Shown: in pieces, positions 10,128-20,053 of the stretch | Layout of the letters: each line of letters starts with the position of its first letter | Numbering within the stretch: the first letter of the stretch is position 1 | NCBI GenBank assembly: GCA_902539195.1 | Contig: CACBHZ010000002.1 | Location: forward strand, 33,643 to 97,642 | Direction of reading: 5' to 3' | Source of the DNA: an uncultured Pelagibacteraceae bacterium | GTDB taxonomy: Bacteria > Pseudomonadota > Alphaproteobacteria > Pelagibacterales > Pelagibacteraceae | DNA length: 64,000 bases | Made by a program: the position numbers and the translations under genes | Notes under the pieces: model-generated | Databases searched by the model: none | What the model saw: the letters and a program-made list of their open reading frames with translations, nothing else | Told to the model about the DNA's origin: nothing

Positions 10128-11680
10128 TATATAAGCTTTTCCTTATGTTTATTTTTGATGACATAGTAAGCAGTAATCAAACGAGCAATGAAATATACTG
10201 AAAATAGTGTTGTAAGTATTCCAACTCCAAGCGTTATAGAAAAGCCTTTGATTGGACCTGATCCCATGAAAAAAAGGATTACTGCAGCGATTAAGGTTGT
10301 AATATTGGCATCTAAAATTGTTGTTCGTGATTTTGTATAACCAGAATCAAAAGCTACAATTGAATTATTTTCATTTTTTAATTCTTCTTTAATTCTCTCA
10401 AAAATTAAAACATTTGCATCAACAGCCATACCTACTGTTAAAATAATACCTGCAATTCCAGGGAGTGTAAGAGTTGCTTCAAATAATGTTAGAATACCGA
10501 CTAATAAAAATAAATTAGAAATTAAGGCTAAGTTAGCAATTAAGCCAAAAAATCTATATTTATAAAACATAAAAGCAACGACTAAGATAAATCCTATTAT
10601 CAATGACATAATTCCTGCATTAATTGAATCTTTTCCAAGGTCGGGACCTACAGTTCTTTCTTCAATAATATTAAGTGGAGCCGGCAAAGCACCTGATCTT
10701 AATAGTAAAGCTAAATCTGTTGCTGATTGAAAGGTGAAATTACCAGATATCTGTCCATTTCCTCCAATAATTGGTTCTCTGACTTCAGGAGCGCTAATAA
10801 TTTTTCCATCCAAAACAATTGCCAACCTTTTTCCAACACCATTTGAAGTCGCCTTACCAAACTTTTTTGCTCCTACCCTATCCAAACTAAATGAAACAAC
10901 TGTCTCATTTGTTTGATTATTCATAGTGGGCTTAGCATCCATAAGATTATCACCACTTAAAACAATTCGTTTACTAACAATCGCTTCACTAGTGCCATCC
11001 TCAAAAGAAAGTTTTTCTGTTCCAAATGATTCTTCAGAGCTGCTGGATATAAATTGAAATGTTAAGTTTGCTGTTTTACCTAATAAAGATTTAATTCTAC
11101 CAGGATCATCTAGTCCTGGTAACTCAACAAGAATTCTATCATTACCTCTTTTTAAAATATTTGGCTCATTAGTTCCTACTTCATCAACTCTTCTTCTTAC
11201 AATTTCAATTGCTTGATCTAATGAAGAATTTTTTAACAATACCAATCCATAGTCAGAAAATTCTAACTTGAATGATGTATCCATGTTTTCAATGTTAAAT
11301 TGATGCGATTTGTATTGTTGAAAATATGGATTTATCTCACTTTCATCATCATCTAATAGAGATTTAACTTCCTCAATTTTAGAATTTTCAACATCAAATA
11401 TAATTGACTTATCCTCTATTACAAAATTTCTAACCTTAATATTTTTATCTTTGAAAAATTTTTTAAACTCTAAGACTTTACTTTGCAATCTTTGAGTAAT
11501 GACTGGTTCGTTATCTATTTCTAATAATAAATAAGAACCACCTTGTAGATCTAATCCTAATTTTATATTTTTTGAGAAAAATTCATCATCAACTTTTGTA
11601 AAGTTGGAAATAGTAAAATATGAAATAATAAGTGTAAAAATTAAAACACTAAAAACTCTTAATTTAGAAAAATATAACAC
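10127..11680 (-). CDS. secD: Protein translocase subunit SecD
   Basis: Works with SecF in late translocation. Visible landmarks are LGLDLQGGSYLLLE after the first helix, RRRVDEVGTNEPNI and LVELPGLDDPGRI in the periplasmic domain, and VGMAVDANVLIFERIKEEL in the RND-like membrane domain. The length of 517 is normal. The start is GTG at 11680; no ATG lies near, and the following residues (LYFSKLRVF, then a helix) fit the family N-terminus. It lies 12 bases downstream of yajC. Confidence 0.97.
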   Translation of the reverse strand: MLYFSKLRVFSVLIFTLIISYFTISNFTKVDDEFFSKNIKLGLDLQGGSYLLLEIDNEPVITQRLQSKVLEFKKFFKDKNIKVRNFVIEDKSIIFDVENSKIEEVKSLLDDDESEINPYFQQYKSHQFNIENMDTSFKLEFSDYGLVLLKNSSLDQAIEIVRRRVDEVGTNEPNILKRGNDRILVELPGLDDPGRIKSLLGKTANLTFQFISSSSEESFGTEKLSFEDGTSEAIVSKRIVLSGDNLMDAKPTMNNQTNETVVSFSLDRVGAKKFGKATSNGVGKRLAIVLDGKIISAPEVREPIIGGNGQISGNFTFQSATDLALLLRSGALPAPLNIIEERTVGPDLGKDSINAGIMSLIIGFILVVAFMFYKYRFFGLIANLALISNLFLLVGILTLFEATLTLPGIAGIILTVGMAVDANVLIFERIKEELKNENNSIVAFDSGYTKSRTTILDANITTLIAAVILFFMGSGPIKGFSITLGVGILTTLFSVYFIARLITAYYVIKNKHKEKLI

Positions 11681-11692
11681 TTCTGGAAGTTA

Positions 11693-11977
11693 TTATTTTT
11701 TTGGTTCAGCTTTAGTAACTAGTCCTTGTATTCCTGTAGCTCGAACAATTTCAACTTTAACATTATCAGCTATCATAACTTCTACTTTTTCAGTATCGAT
11801 AACTCGTTCAACAGTGCCAACGATACCACCAGAAGTAATAACTTTATCTCCACGCTTTAAAGCTTCAACCATAGCTTTATGTTCTTTAACTTTCTTTTGC
11901 TGGGGTCTAATTAAGAAAAAGTAAAATATTACGAATATTAAAATTAGGGGTATAAATTGTCCAATTCCTGCGTCCAT
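11693..11977 (-). CDS. yajC: Preprotein translocase accessory subunit YajC
   Basis: Small single-pass membrane protein found with SecDF. The N-terminal helix FIPLILIFVIFYFFLIRP is followed by QQKKVKEHKAMVEALKRGDKV and ITSGGIVGTVERV, the family core. The 94 residues and position directly before secD agree with this. Confidence 0.95.
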   Translation of the reverse strand: MDAGIGQFIPLILIFVIFYFFLIRPQQKKVKEHKAMVEALKRGDKVITSGGIVGTVERVIDTEKVEVMIADNVKVEIVRATGIQGLVTKAEPKK

Positions 11978-12034
11978 GTTAAGTCCTTAAAAAGTTAACG
12001 ATTATTTATACTATATACTTTTAGAAGACAACTC

Positions 12035-13294
12035 TTAATTGATACCTATTTTCTCCATATTGTTCATATATGGTCTTAGTTTTTCAGGAATAGTTATTGA
12101 ACCATCCTCAGTTTGATAATTTTCTAATATCGCAATTAAAGTTCTACCAACGGCAAGTCCGCTCCCATTTAAAGTACCAACAAATTCATTTTCGTTATTA
12201 TTATTTTTATATCTAGCTTTCATTCTTTTAGCCTGAAATGTTCCACATGAAGAACAGCTTGATATTTCTCTATATTTATTTTCAGATGGAAGCCAAACCT
12301 CTATGTCATAAGTTTTTTCTGCACTAAAACCCATATCACCAGTGCTTAAAATAATTTTTCTGTAAGGTAATTGTAAATCATCTAAAATTTTAGTTGCACA
12401 ATTAGTCATTCTCTCTAGTTCTTCAATGCATTTATTATTTTCTACAATACTGACTAATTCAACTTTATAAAATTGATGTTGTCTAATCATGCCCTTAGTG
12501 TCTTTACCATAACTTCCTGCTTCTTTTCTAAAACAAGGTGTTGATGCAACTAATCTCATTGGCAATGATTTAAAATTTAATATCTGATTTTTAACCATAT
12601 TAGTTAATATTACTTCAGCAGTAGGGATTAAAAACTTTCTATCATTTTTATCATCAAACTTAATTTCGAATTGATCATTTTCAAATTTGGGCAATTGGCC
12701 AGTTCCAAACATAGTGTTGTCTGTAGCCATTAAAGGTGGAGAGATTTCAGTATAGCCATTATTATTGACATGTGTATCAATCATAAAATTAGAAATTGCT
12801 CTTTCTAATGATGCTAATTTGTCTTTAACAAAAACAAATCTTGATCCAGTTGTTTTTGTTGCTAAATCAAAGTCTAACATATTCAGTTTTTCACCAATTT
12901 CATAATGAGATTTTGGTTTAAAACTCATTTCTTTAATTTCACCAGATTTTACAACCTCTTTATTGCTATTTTCATCCTTGCCTACGGGGACATCATTCAA
13001 TGGTAAATTAGGAATATTACTTAATATCTGATCAAGTTGATCTTTAACATTTTTTTGATTTTTACTTAAATCATCTATTTTATTTGAAATTTCTTTAGAC
13101 TTTTCAAAAAGGGTTTCATCTTTAGATTTAGAAATAGATTTTTTTTCCATTTCTAATTTTTCTTTTTCTTGAATTAATTTTCTATTTTCTTCATCAAGAT
13201 TTAATATTTGGTCAAAGTCTACATCAACGTTTCGATTTTTAATTGTATTTTTAAAATTATCGATATCTTTTCTAATATCCTTAATATTGTGCAT
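12035..13294 (-). CDS. serS: Seryl-tRNA synthetase
   Basis: Class II synthetase charging tRNA-Ser. The N-terminal long coiled-coil arm (about residues 30-100, Lys/Glu-rich) grips the long variable arm of tRNA-Ser. The catalytic domain shows TEISPPLMA, the motif 2 region PCFRKEAGSYGKDTKGMIRQHQF, and motif 3 NGSGLAVGRTLIAILEN. At 419 residues it is complete. The start overlaps the end of tatC by 14 bases. In many alphaproteobacteria serS follows tatC and is followed by surE; here yajC-secDF comes next. Confidence 0.97.
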   Translation of the reverse strand: MHNIKDIRKDIDNFKNTIKNRNVDVDFDQILNLDEENRKLIQEKEKLEMEKKSISKSKDETLFEKSKEISNKIDDLSKNQKNVKDQLDQILSNIPNLPLNDVPVGKDENSNKEVVKSGEIKEMSFKPKSHYEIGEKLNMLDFDLATKTTGSRFVFVKDKLASLERAISNFMIDTHVNNNGYTEISPPLMATDNTMFGTGQLPKFENDQFEIKFDDKNDRKFLIPTAEVILTNMVKNQILNFKSLPMRLVASTPCFRKEAGSYGKDTKGMIRQHQFYKVELVSIVENNKCIEELERMTNCATKILDDLQLPYRKIILSTGDMGFSAEKTYDIEVWLPSENKYREISSCSSCGTFQAKRMKARYKNNNNENEFVGTLNGSGLAVGRTLIAILENYQTEDGSITIPEKLRPYMNNMEKIGIN

Positions 13295-14054
13295 TTCTCT
13301 CTTGAGCTTTCTTTTCGATAATATTTACAGAAAAAATTGATAATTCATATAAAATTAACAAAGGTATTGCTAAACCTATTTGTGTAATTGGATCTGGTGG
13401 AGTTAATATTGCAGCAGCAGCAAATATTATTACAACGAAATATTTTCTTCTTTCTCTTAAATAAGTTGAATTTACAACTCCGATTCTTGCAAGCAAACTT
13501 AATACAACTGGTAGCTGAAAACTTAATCCAAATGCAAAAATTAACTTCATCACAAGAGATAAATATTCATTTACTTTAGCTTCTAATTGAATTGGTAAGC
13601 TAGTTCCAAGTCCCGCACTTTCAAATGATAAAAAGAATTTAAATGCTAGTGGCATAATTAGATAATAAACAAGCATACCTCCTAGTAAAAAAAGTATTGG
13701 TGTAATTACTAAGTAAGGCATAATTGCTTTCTTTTCATGAGTGTATAATCCTGGTGCAATAAATTTCCAAATTTGAATAAGGATATATGGACTGGTCACA
13801 AAGAAAGCTGCAAAAAAAGAAACTTTAAGATATGTTAAAAATGTTTCTTGAAGAGCGGTAAAAATTAATCTTCTATCAACATTATCATCCTTTACAGCAT
13901 TGGCATAAGGTTCAACTAAAAATCCATATATGTATTCAGAAAAATAGTAACAAACTACAAATAATACTGCTAAGAAGATAAATGAATGTATTAGTCTTTG
14001 TCTTAATTCGGTAAGATGACTAATAAAACCTGTTTCTTTTTTTTTAGCTGTCAT
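13281..14054 (-). CDS. tatC: Sec-independent translocase subunit TatC
   Basis: Membrane receptor for twin-arginine signal peptides. Six hydrophobic segments are apparent, with the conserved cytoplasmic N-terminus GFISHLTELRQRLI and the first periplasmic loop region beginning after YFSEYIYGFLVEP; FAFGLSFQLPVVL is also typical. The 257 residues match the family. Its start overlaps tatB by 11 bases. Confidence 0.96.
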   Translation of the reverse strand: MTAKKKETGFISHLTELRQRLIHSFIFLAVLFVVCYYFSEYIYGFLVEPYANAVKDDNVDRRLIFTALQETFLTYLKVSFFAAFFVTSPYILIQIWKFIAPGLYTHEKKAIMPYLVITPILFLLGGMLVYYLIMPLAFKFFLSFESAGLGTSLPIQLEAKVNEYLSLVMKLIFAFGLSFQLPVVLSLLARIGVVNSTYLRERRKYFVVIIFAAAAILTPPDPITQIGLAIPLLILYELSIFSVNIIEKKAQERNAQY

Positions 14055-14280
14055 CTTTAGGCTTGTCCTCTTTCATGATTTCAGTGTTTTTTTTTAATTC
14101 TTCTTTTATTGAAACATCCGTTATTTCTGTAACTTGATTTTGAACATCTGAAAAATATCTCTTAGCAGAACCTATCCATGATCCAACTTTTTTTAACATT
14201 ACAGGAAAGTCTTTTGGACCTACAACTATTATTGCAATAGATACTATTATTAATATTTCAAACCAGCCGATCTGTGGCAT
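14044..14280 (-). CDS. tatB: Sec-independent translocase subunit TatB
   Basis: Partner of TatC in the substrate receptor. An N-terminal helix (IGWFEILIIVSIAIIVVGPKD) with the family Glu8 and GPKDFP hinge is followed by an amphipathic helix and a charged tail. It is only 78 residues, shorter than most TatB proteins, so the cytoplasmic tail is reduced. It is told apart from TatA by the VGPKDFPVMLKKVG element and its position between tatA and tatC. Confidence 0.9.
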   Translation of the reverse strand: MPQIGWFEILIIVSIAIIVVGPKDFPVMLKKVGSWIGSAKRYFSDVQNQVTEITDVSIKEELKKNTEIMKEDKPKDDS

Positions 14281-14283
14281 TGA

Positions 14284-14481
14284 TTACTCTTTTTTGTCTG
14301 AGTCTTGATTTTCAGAAATATTTTTTGGTTGGCTATCTTCTGTAGCATCTGTAGCCATACCTTTTTTAAAACTTTTAATTCCTTTAGCAACATCACCCAT
14401 TAGACTAGAGATTTTACCTCTACCAAAAAGTAATACTACTAAAATTACTACAATAGCAATTTGCCAAAATCCTATACTCAT
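14284..14481 (-). CDS. tatA: Sec-independent translocase subunit TatA
   Basis: Pore-forming Tat component. A single N-terminal helix ([16 protein letters not shown]) leads to the [20 protein letters not shown] hinge and amphipathic helix, then a short charged tail. At 65 residues it is small but typical of compact alphaproteobacterial TatA. It is 3 bases before tatB and 42 bases after scpB. Confidence 0.94.
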   Translation of the reverse strand: MSIGFWQIAIVVILVVLLFGRGKISSLMGDVAKGIKSFKKGMATDATEDSQPKNISENQDSDKKE

Positions 14482-14523
14482 AATTACTTATAACCTTATA
14501 ATTTTAGTTTTAAAACTATTATT

Positions 14524-15216
14524 TTATTTATCGTTATCGGTATTAAGAGTGCTATTAAGCATCTCATCTATATCAGAGTATATATTTTCCTTTTTATCCT
14601 CTTGTTTTTCTTTATAGAATTTGCCTGTTCCAAATATAGATGCATCTACACTAGATGTATCAATAAGACCTGCGGTTCCTAATTCATCAACGGTTGGAAG
14701 ATCTGACAATTTTTGGAGATTGAAATGACTTAAAAAGTCATCTGTTGTTCCATATTGAATAGGTTTACCAGGGGCATCTTTTCGACCTTGAGGTCTAACC
14801 CAGTTCAATTCCATCAATATCTCAAGTGTATTATTTCCAAACGCAACTCCACGAATTTCTTCTATTTCAGCTCTAGTGACTGGTTGATGATAAACAATAA
14901 TTGCAAGTGTTTCTATCGCAGCCTTTGATAATTTTTTTTCAACAGTTTTTTGTTGAGACATTAATGAGGATAAATTTGGTGAAGTTCTAAAAGACCATTT
15001 ATTGGATATACAGACTAAATTTATTCCACGATCAGAGTAAAAATTCTGAAGTTTTAGTAAAGATTTTTCAACATCTGTCTTTTTGGAAATTTTATTTTCA
15101 ATAGTTTCAATATTTAAAGGCTCTGCAGCTGCAAAAACAATAGCCTCTATTTCTTTATCGACATCACTTAATTTAGATGGAAATGATACAACATTATTTT
15201 TTTTTAATTTATTCAT
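14524..15216 (-). CDS. scpB: Segregation and condensation protein B
   Basis: Winged-helix kleisin-interacting subunit of the SMC-ScpAB condensin. Recognised by IEAIVFAAAEPLNIETIE, the AAIETLAIIVYHQPVTRAEIEEIRG region (split here around IIVYHQPVTR), and QYGTTDDFLSHFNL. Length 230; the C-terminal tail is variable and charged. The start overlaps the scpA stop by one base. Confidence 0.95.
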   Translation of the reverse strand: MNKLKKNNVVSFPSKLSDVDKEIEAIVFAAAEPLNIETIENKISKKTDVEKSLLKLQNFYSDRGINLVCISNKWSFRTSPNLSSLMSQQKTVEKKLSKAAIETLAIIVYHQPVTRAEIEEIRGVAFGNNTLEILMELNWVRPQGRKDAPGKPIQYGTTDDFLSHFNLQKLSDLPTVDELGTAGLIDTSSVDASIFGTGKFYKEKQEDKKENIYSDIDEMLNSTLNTDNDK

Positions 15217-15947
15217 TAGATTTTTTTAATATATATATCCTCAAATAAATTATTTTGTTTAATAGATATATTGCCTTCTTTTGCAAGCTCTAAAGATCCA
15301 GCAAAAATTCCTGCATTACCAGTCTTACTTAAAGTTTTAGAGTTTCTAAAATTTTTTGGTATTAAATCAGTCATATTTTTCCAATCATTTAAATTATTGT
15401 AAAACTCTTTTATAACTTTAATACCTTCTTCAGTAGTAAATACTGGAAGTTTCGGAATATTCATTCTTTGAAAATCTTTTGTCATTACGATATTCGAATA
15501 CATTTTTAATAATTCAAATAATGTTAAAGAATATTGAGAGTTATATATTGATCTCATTCCACTTTTTGAACCTCTCATAAAAATATCTTTGCCTAATCTT
15601 TTTCTACTCAACATCTGAGAAGACAATAATCTTATTAATTCCAGTTTTTTAAGTTGGAGTTTTAATTTTTCTGCCACTTCAAGTGCTTTAAATTCCTCTT
15701 CCTCTGTTTCTGGTAATAGTAGTTTAGATTTAAGATAAGTTAACCAAGTAGCCATTAACAAATATTCTGAGGCCAATTCTAAATTTAAATTTTCAGTTTT
15801 TGTTATAAAATCATGAAATTGATCTGCTAATTTAGTGATTGATATATTTTCCAAATCTACTTTTTGTGATTTTGCTAAATCTAAAAGTATTTCTAATGAT
15901 CCAGAGTAATTACTAAGATCAACATTAAATTCTAAAGAATCACTCAT
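15216..15947 (-). CDS. scpA: Segregation and condensation protein A
   Basis: Kleisin subunit bridging SMC heads for chromosome segregation. The N-terminal helical segment YSGSLEILLDLAKSQKVDLE and the later LASEYLLMATWLTYLKSKLLLPE are characteristic. Length 243, complete. It is 10 bases downstream of nagZ, the usual alphaproteobacterial nagZ-scpA-scpB arrangement. Confidence 0.95.
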   Translation of the reverse strand: MSDSLEFNVDLSNYSGSLEILLDLAKSQKVDLENISITKLADQFHDFITKTENLNLELASEYLLMATWLTYLKSKLLLPETEEEEFKALEVAEKLKLQLKKLELIRLLSSQMLSRKRLGKDIFMRGSKSGMRSIYNSQYSLTLFELLKMYSNIVMTKDFQRMNIPKLPVFTTEEGIKVIKEFYNNLNDWKNMTDLIPKNFRNSKTLSKTGNAGIFAGSLELAKEGNISIKQNNLFEDIYIKKI

Positions 15948-15957
15948 GGTTTTAAAT

Positions 15958-16908
15958 TTAACTTATTATTTGAATTAATTTAGAAGTTTTTTTTACAATA
16001 AAATCATCGATATAAGGTGAATTTTGACCTACTACATTCATTTCGTTCATTTTTCCATTGCAATGAAGCACCAAATTACAACCTGCACGAAAAGATTTAA
16101 TAACGTTATTTTTTAAACTACCTTTAAGAGCACCCATAGAAATATCATCTGACATTAATATTCCCTTGAATGATATTTCTTTTCTAATCATTTTTATGAT
16201 TTCTTTAGAATGTGAAACGTTATTTATTGGGTCAAGTTTTTTAAACAACAAGTGACCGGTCATACCTAAAACAGATTTTTTTTTGGTAAATGGAAAAAAA
16301 TCATATTTTTTAAGATACTTTAGATCTTTGTCTATGACTGGTAATTTATAATGACTATCAACTTTAGCCAAACCATGACCTGGAAGATGTTTAATTACTG
16401 TGCCAACCCTATTTTTGTGAAATTTTTCGATAGATATATCGCCAATTTTAGACAGCGTTTTCTTATCATTTGAATAGGATCGATCACCTATAATTCTATG
16501 AGAATTATTTCGTCTTAAATCCAATACGGGTACTGTATTAACATTAATACCAATAAGTCTTAACAAATAAGATATTTGCTTCACATAAACATCGAAATAA
16601 ATATCGAATTTTTTTTTATCTTTTGAATATAAATCACCAAAATATTTTGCACTAAAAATTGAATTATCTATAAATTTTCTTAATCTGCTTACTCTTCCAC
16701 CTTCTTCGTCAATTAGAATTGGATAGTTAGAGTTTTTAAATATTTTTTTAATCGAACCAGTTAATTTTTGAACTTGATTGATTGATTTAATATTTCTTGA
16801 AAAAAGGATTATACCCCATGGCTTATATTTTTTTAAAAAACTTACTTCACTTTTTTTTAAATTATGTCCACTAATGCCACATATAAAAGCTCTAGTTTTT
16901 TTAATCAT
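15958..16908 (-). CDS. nagZ: Beta-N-acetylhexosaminidase, glycoside hydrolase family 3
   Basis: Cytosolic enzyme that removes GlcNAc from anhydro-muropeptides in cell-wall recycling. Family 3 motifs are the Lys-His pair in KHLPGHG with the following DSH (mobile loop carrying the acid/base His) and the nucleophile Asp in SDDISMGAL. The 316 residues fit a single-domain NagZ. Its start overlaps the end of the small membrane-protein gene by 8 bases. Confidence 0.92.
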   Translation of the reverse strand: MIKKTRAFICGISGHNLKKSEVSFLKKYKPWGIILFSRNIKSINQVQKLTGSIKKIFKNSNYPILIDEEGGRVSRLRKFIDNSIFSAKYFGDLYSKDKKKFDIYFDVYVKQISYLLRLIGINVNTVPVLDLRRNNSHRIIGDRSYSNDKKTLSKIGDISIEKFHKNRVGTVIKHLPGHGLAKVDSHYKLPVIDKDLKYLKKYDFFPFTKKKSVLGMTGHLLFKKLDPINNVSHSKEIIKMIRKEISFKGILMSDDISMGALKGSLKNNVIKSFRAGCNLVLHCNGKMNEMNVVGQNSPYIDDFIVKKTSKLIQIIS

Positions 16909-17158
16909 TATATAACAATTCCCAAAAAGAATATTTTTTTGTGTTTTTATTTTTGTATTCTACATATTCAATAATGTTGTCTGTGTCATTTTTAAGAATA
17001 AATAGATTATTTTCGTTAGATGATATTTTTTCATCAATACTTGAAACTGCTCTATATGATTTCTTGTAATTGTCGTCTGAAAAATAATATCTTAGAGTAA
17101 AGAATAGAAAGAAAAATATAATTATTAAATAAAATAGATATTTGAGCTCTTTTAGCAT
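16901..17158 (-). CDS. Small single-pass membrane protein, unknown function
   Basis: An 85-residue protein with one N-terminal helix (about residues 6-27) and a polar, Asn/Lys/Asp-rich outer part. It is locked between argS and nagZ (1-base and 8-base overlaps). In many alphaproteobacteria this slot holds a larger protein with an N-terminal helix and a C-terminal SPOR domain that binds denuded peptidoglycan. No SPOR domain is visible here, so this may be a shrunken positional counterpart; that is inference from synteny alone. Confidence 0.7.
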   Translation of the reverse strand: MLKELKYLFYLIIIFFFLFFTLRYYFSDDNYKKSYRAVSSIDEKISSNENNLFILKNDTDNIIEYVEYKNKNTKKYSFWELLYND

Positions 17159-18888
17159 TACATTTTTTCAGGTGTATCAACACCTATAATATCCATTCCA
17201 GTTTTAATTGTTTTTGCAATAGATTTTAAAAATATTAGTTTTTCTATATTTATTGTTTTATCATCATTGATAAATCTTTTTTCAACATCATCTTTTCCCA
17301 TATTCCAATAGGAATGAAACTGTGAAGATAACTCATATAAATATACAGGGATCCTATGAGGTTCTAGTTTTTTAGTGGAAATTTCTACACATTTAGGCCA
17401 TTCAGATATTTTTTTAAAAATTTCAATTTCTTCATTATTAAATTGCATATTATTATTTTCATTATCAATCTTGTCATCAATATTTTTATTTATATTTCTA
17501 AAAACCGATGAAATTCTAGCATAACAATATTGAACATAATAAAGTGGATTGTCTTTAGATTTTTCTTTTACTTTTGTAAAATCAAAATCTAATTCAGCAT
17601 CATTACTTCTACTAAGCATAATAAATCTTGTTGCATCTTTTCCAACTTCAGAAATTAAATCTTCAACGGTAATGTAATCACCTTTTCTTTTAGACATTTT
17701 AAAAGGTTTGCCATCTTTTATTAACTTAACAAGTTGGCTTACTTTACAAATTAATTTATTTTTTTCTCCAGATAATGCTTCAACAACAGAAGTAATTCTT
17801 TTTATATAACCTGCATGATCTGCTCCTAAAATATTTATTAATTTATCAAATTTTCTGTTTAGTTTTGTATTATGATACGCAACATCTCCAGCAAAATAAG
17901 TCCATGTGTTGTCAGATTTTTGCAATGCCCTATCTTTATCATCCCCGAAATCTGTTGATCTAAAAAGTAACTGATCTCTCTCTACCCAATTAGTTGTGTC
18001 TTCTCCCTCGGGAGCTTTTATTTTTCCTATATATACAAATTTATCTTTTTTAAGTTTCTCAATAACCTTATCAACCTCTTTATTTTCAACTATTTCAGTC
18101 TCGCTCGCAAAATTATCATGAATAATTCCCAAATTATTTAGATTGGTCTTAATGAGTTTAAGTGACTCTGTAATTGCTAATTTAGTAAGTGTTAACTTTA
18201 TTTTTTCATAATTATCAAATTGTAAATCTTTATTATTATCTACAATATGTTGGGCTATATCTTTGATGTATTCTCCTGGATATAAATCATCCTCATCTAC
18301 TGGAAAAGTTTGATTATCTAATTTTTCTTTTATTCTCAAATATACAGATCTAGTAAAATGTAAAATTTGATTGCCATGATCATTTACATAATATTCTTTT
18401 ACAACTTCTTGATTGTTAAATTTTAACAAGTTAGAGATAACATCACCTAGAATAGCACCTCTACAATGACCAACATGCAATGGTCCAGTAGGATTTGCAG
18501 ATACGAATTCAATTAAATGTTTCTTTTTAGAGCCATTAAGTGCTGCGCCAAAATTATTAAGATTATTTATATTTAAAAGAAATGAAGTCCAAAACTCTTT
18601 TTTTAAAATAATATTTATAAATCCAGGTTTTGCTATTTCTATCTTCTCAATATTATTATCGTCTTTAAAAATAATATCTTTCAATTTTTCAGCAATTTTA
18701 ATTGGCGGTTCATTATTTGTTTTAGATAAAACCATTGCAACATTAGTTGATAGATCACATTTAAATTTTTTAGGAGGTATATCTACATTTATACCAGATA
18801 AACTTTCAGGTAATAAAATTAGCTTTTCTTCACTTGCTAATTTAATTTTATTTAAAATTTTATTTAAGTATTCCTCAAATATATTCAT
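17158..18888 (-). CDS. argS: Arginyl-tRNA synthetase
   Basis: Class I synthetase charging tRNA-Arg. The HIGH signature is in ANPTGPLHVGHCRGA and the KMSKS-type motif in FKMSKRKGDYITVEDL; the N-terminal ArgRS-specific domain and C-terminal DALR-type anticodon-binding domain are both present. At 576 residues it is complete. Its ATG overlaps the dgt TGA stop (ATGA), and its stop overlaps the next gene by one base, giving the operon dgt-argS-orf-nagZ-scpA. Confidence 0.97.
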   Translation of the reverse strand: MNIFEEYLNKILNKIKLASEEKLILLPESLSGINVDIPPKKFKCDLSTNVAMVLSKTNNEPPIKIAEKLKDIIFKDDNNIEKIEIAKPGFINIILKKEFWTSFLLNINNLNNFGAALNGSKKKHLIEFVSANPTGPLHVGHCRGAILGDVISNLLKFNNQEVVKEYYVNDHGNQILHFTRSVYLRIKEKLDNQTFPVDEDDLYPGEYIKDIAQHIVDNNKDLQFDNYEKIKLTLTKLAITESLKLIKTNLNNLGIIHDNFASETEIVENKEVDKVIEKLKKDKFVYIGKIKAPEGEDTTNWVERDQLLFRSTDFGDDKDRALQKSDNTWTYFAGDVAYHNTKLNRKFDKLINILGADHAGYIKRITSVVEALSGEKNKLICKVSQLVKLIKDGKPFKMSKRKGDYITVEDLISEVGKDATRFIMLSRSNDAELDFDFTKVKEKSKDNPLYYVQYCYARISSVFRNINKNIDDKIDNENNNMQFNNEEIEIFKKISEWPKCVEISTKKLEPHRIPVYLYELSSQFHSYWNMGKDDVEKRFINDDKTINIEKLIFLKSIAKTIKTGMDIIGVDTPEKM

Positions 18889-20003
18889 TTTGATGCTCTA
18901 TATAATTGTATGGCGTACCTATCTGTCATGCCAGAAATATAATCGGATATAGCTCTTTCTTTGTTAGTTTTTAAATATTTAGTTTTAATATACTTTTTTG
19001 GATTTTTGCTAATTACGCTAAAAAGCTTTTTGATTATCTTTTTTCCTTCGTTATTTTTTTTTAACACATCTTTATTATTATACATAGTTATTCTAAGGAA
19101 ATCTCTAATCTCATTTATAGTTATTTTTAATTTGTTGGAAAAATCAACAATTTGATTTTTTTTATTCGATACATCTTTTTTTGTAGATATTTTGTTCATT
19201 AAAATATTTCTTGTCGTTGTTTTTATTAAGTCTTGAACCATTAAATTTATAGAGTCTCTTATAGTTTGATATACAAGAATATCATTATTTTCACTCTTTA
19301 ATTTATTTTTATATGATTTTAAAATTTCATCAAAAAAAGAGATTTGTTTAAGATCGTTTAACTTAAACAATTTAGCTTTTATTCCATCTTGAATATCATG
19401 GTTATTGTATGCAACGTCATCGGATATAGATGCAATTTGAGCCTCCAGTGAGGAGTTTTTTGAAAAATTAATTTTATTTTTTAAATTTTTCAAACCAATT
19501 AAATTATTTATTTTGACTAGCTTTGTTACCGGACCATTATGTTTAATAAGACCATCTAACGTTTCTAATGTTAAATTAAGACCTTCAAATTTAAAATATT
19601 TATTTTCAATGAACATTACTATCCTAAGTGTTTGAAGGTTGTGGTCAAATCCCCCATATTCATACATACATTCATTTAGGGACTCTTCTCCTGCATGACC
19701 AAAAGGGGTATGACCTAAATCATGAGCTAAGCTTAATGTTTCAGCTAAATCATCATTTAAACCTAAGTATTTAGCAATTGTTCTAGCAATTTGTGAAACT
19801 TCAATGGAATGAGTGATTCTGGTTCTATAATGATCTCCTTCAGTATTCACAAATACCTGAGTTTTGTGCTTCAATCTTCTAAAAGAGGTAGAATGAATTA
19901 TTCTATCTCTATCTCTTTGAAAAGGTGATCTGAAAGGATTGCTCGCTTCTTTGAACAGTCTACCTTTTGAAGCAAATGTTCCTAATTTTGAGTAATTTTT
20001 CAT
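18885..20003 (-). CDS. dgt: dGTP triphosphohydrolase-like HD-domain protein
   Basis: Hydrolyses dGTP (or other dNTPs) to the nucleoside and triphosphate. The HD metal site is visible: the first His in RTRITHSIEVSQIAR, the HD pair in SLAHDLGHTPFGHAGE, and a later Asp in SDDVAYNNHDIQDG. The N-terminal RDRDRIIHSTSFRRLKHKTQ segment is diagnostic. Length 372 fits the alphaproteobacterial branch. It ends in TGA, showing that TGA is a stop in this genome. It is divergent from erpA across 50 bases. Confidence 0.93.
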   Translation of the reverse strand: MKNYSKLGTFASKGRLFKEASNPFRSPFQRDRDRIIHSTSFRRLKHKTQVFVNTEGDHYRTRITHSIEVSQIARTIAKYLGLNDDLAETLSLAHDLGHTPFGHAGEESLNECMYEYGGFDHNLQTLRIVMFIENKYFKFEGLNLTLETLDGLIKHNGPVTKLVKINNLIGLKNLKNKINFSKNSSLEAQIASISDDVAYNNHDIQDGIKAKLFKLNDLKQISFFDEILKSYKNKLKSENNDILVYQTIRDSINLMVQDLIKTTTRNILMNKISTKKDVSNKKNQIVDFSNKLKITINEIRDFLRITMYNNKDVLKKNNEGKKIIKKLFSVISKNPKKYIKTKYLKTNKERAISDYISGMTDRYAIQLYRASK

Positions 20004-20053
20004 TCTTTAAAAATGGCAAAATATTATTATATTGTTTTTATCAATGTTTAATT

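Noticed and set aside
19967..20053. Longer N-terminus for erpA
   Set aside because: The added residues are hydrophobic and non-conserved and overlap the dgt start; the family begins at ATG 20054.
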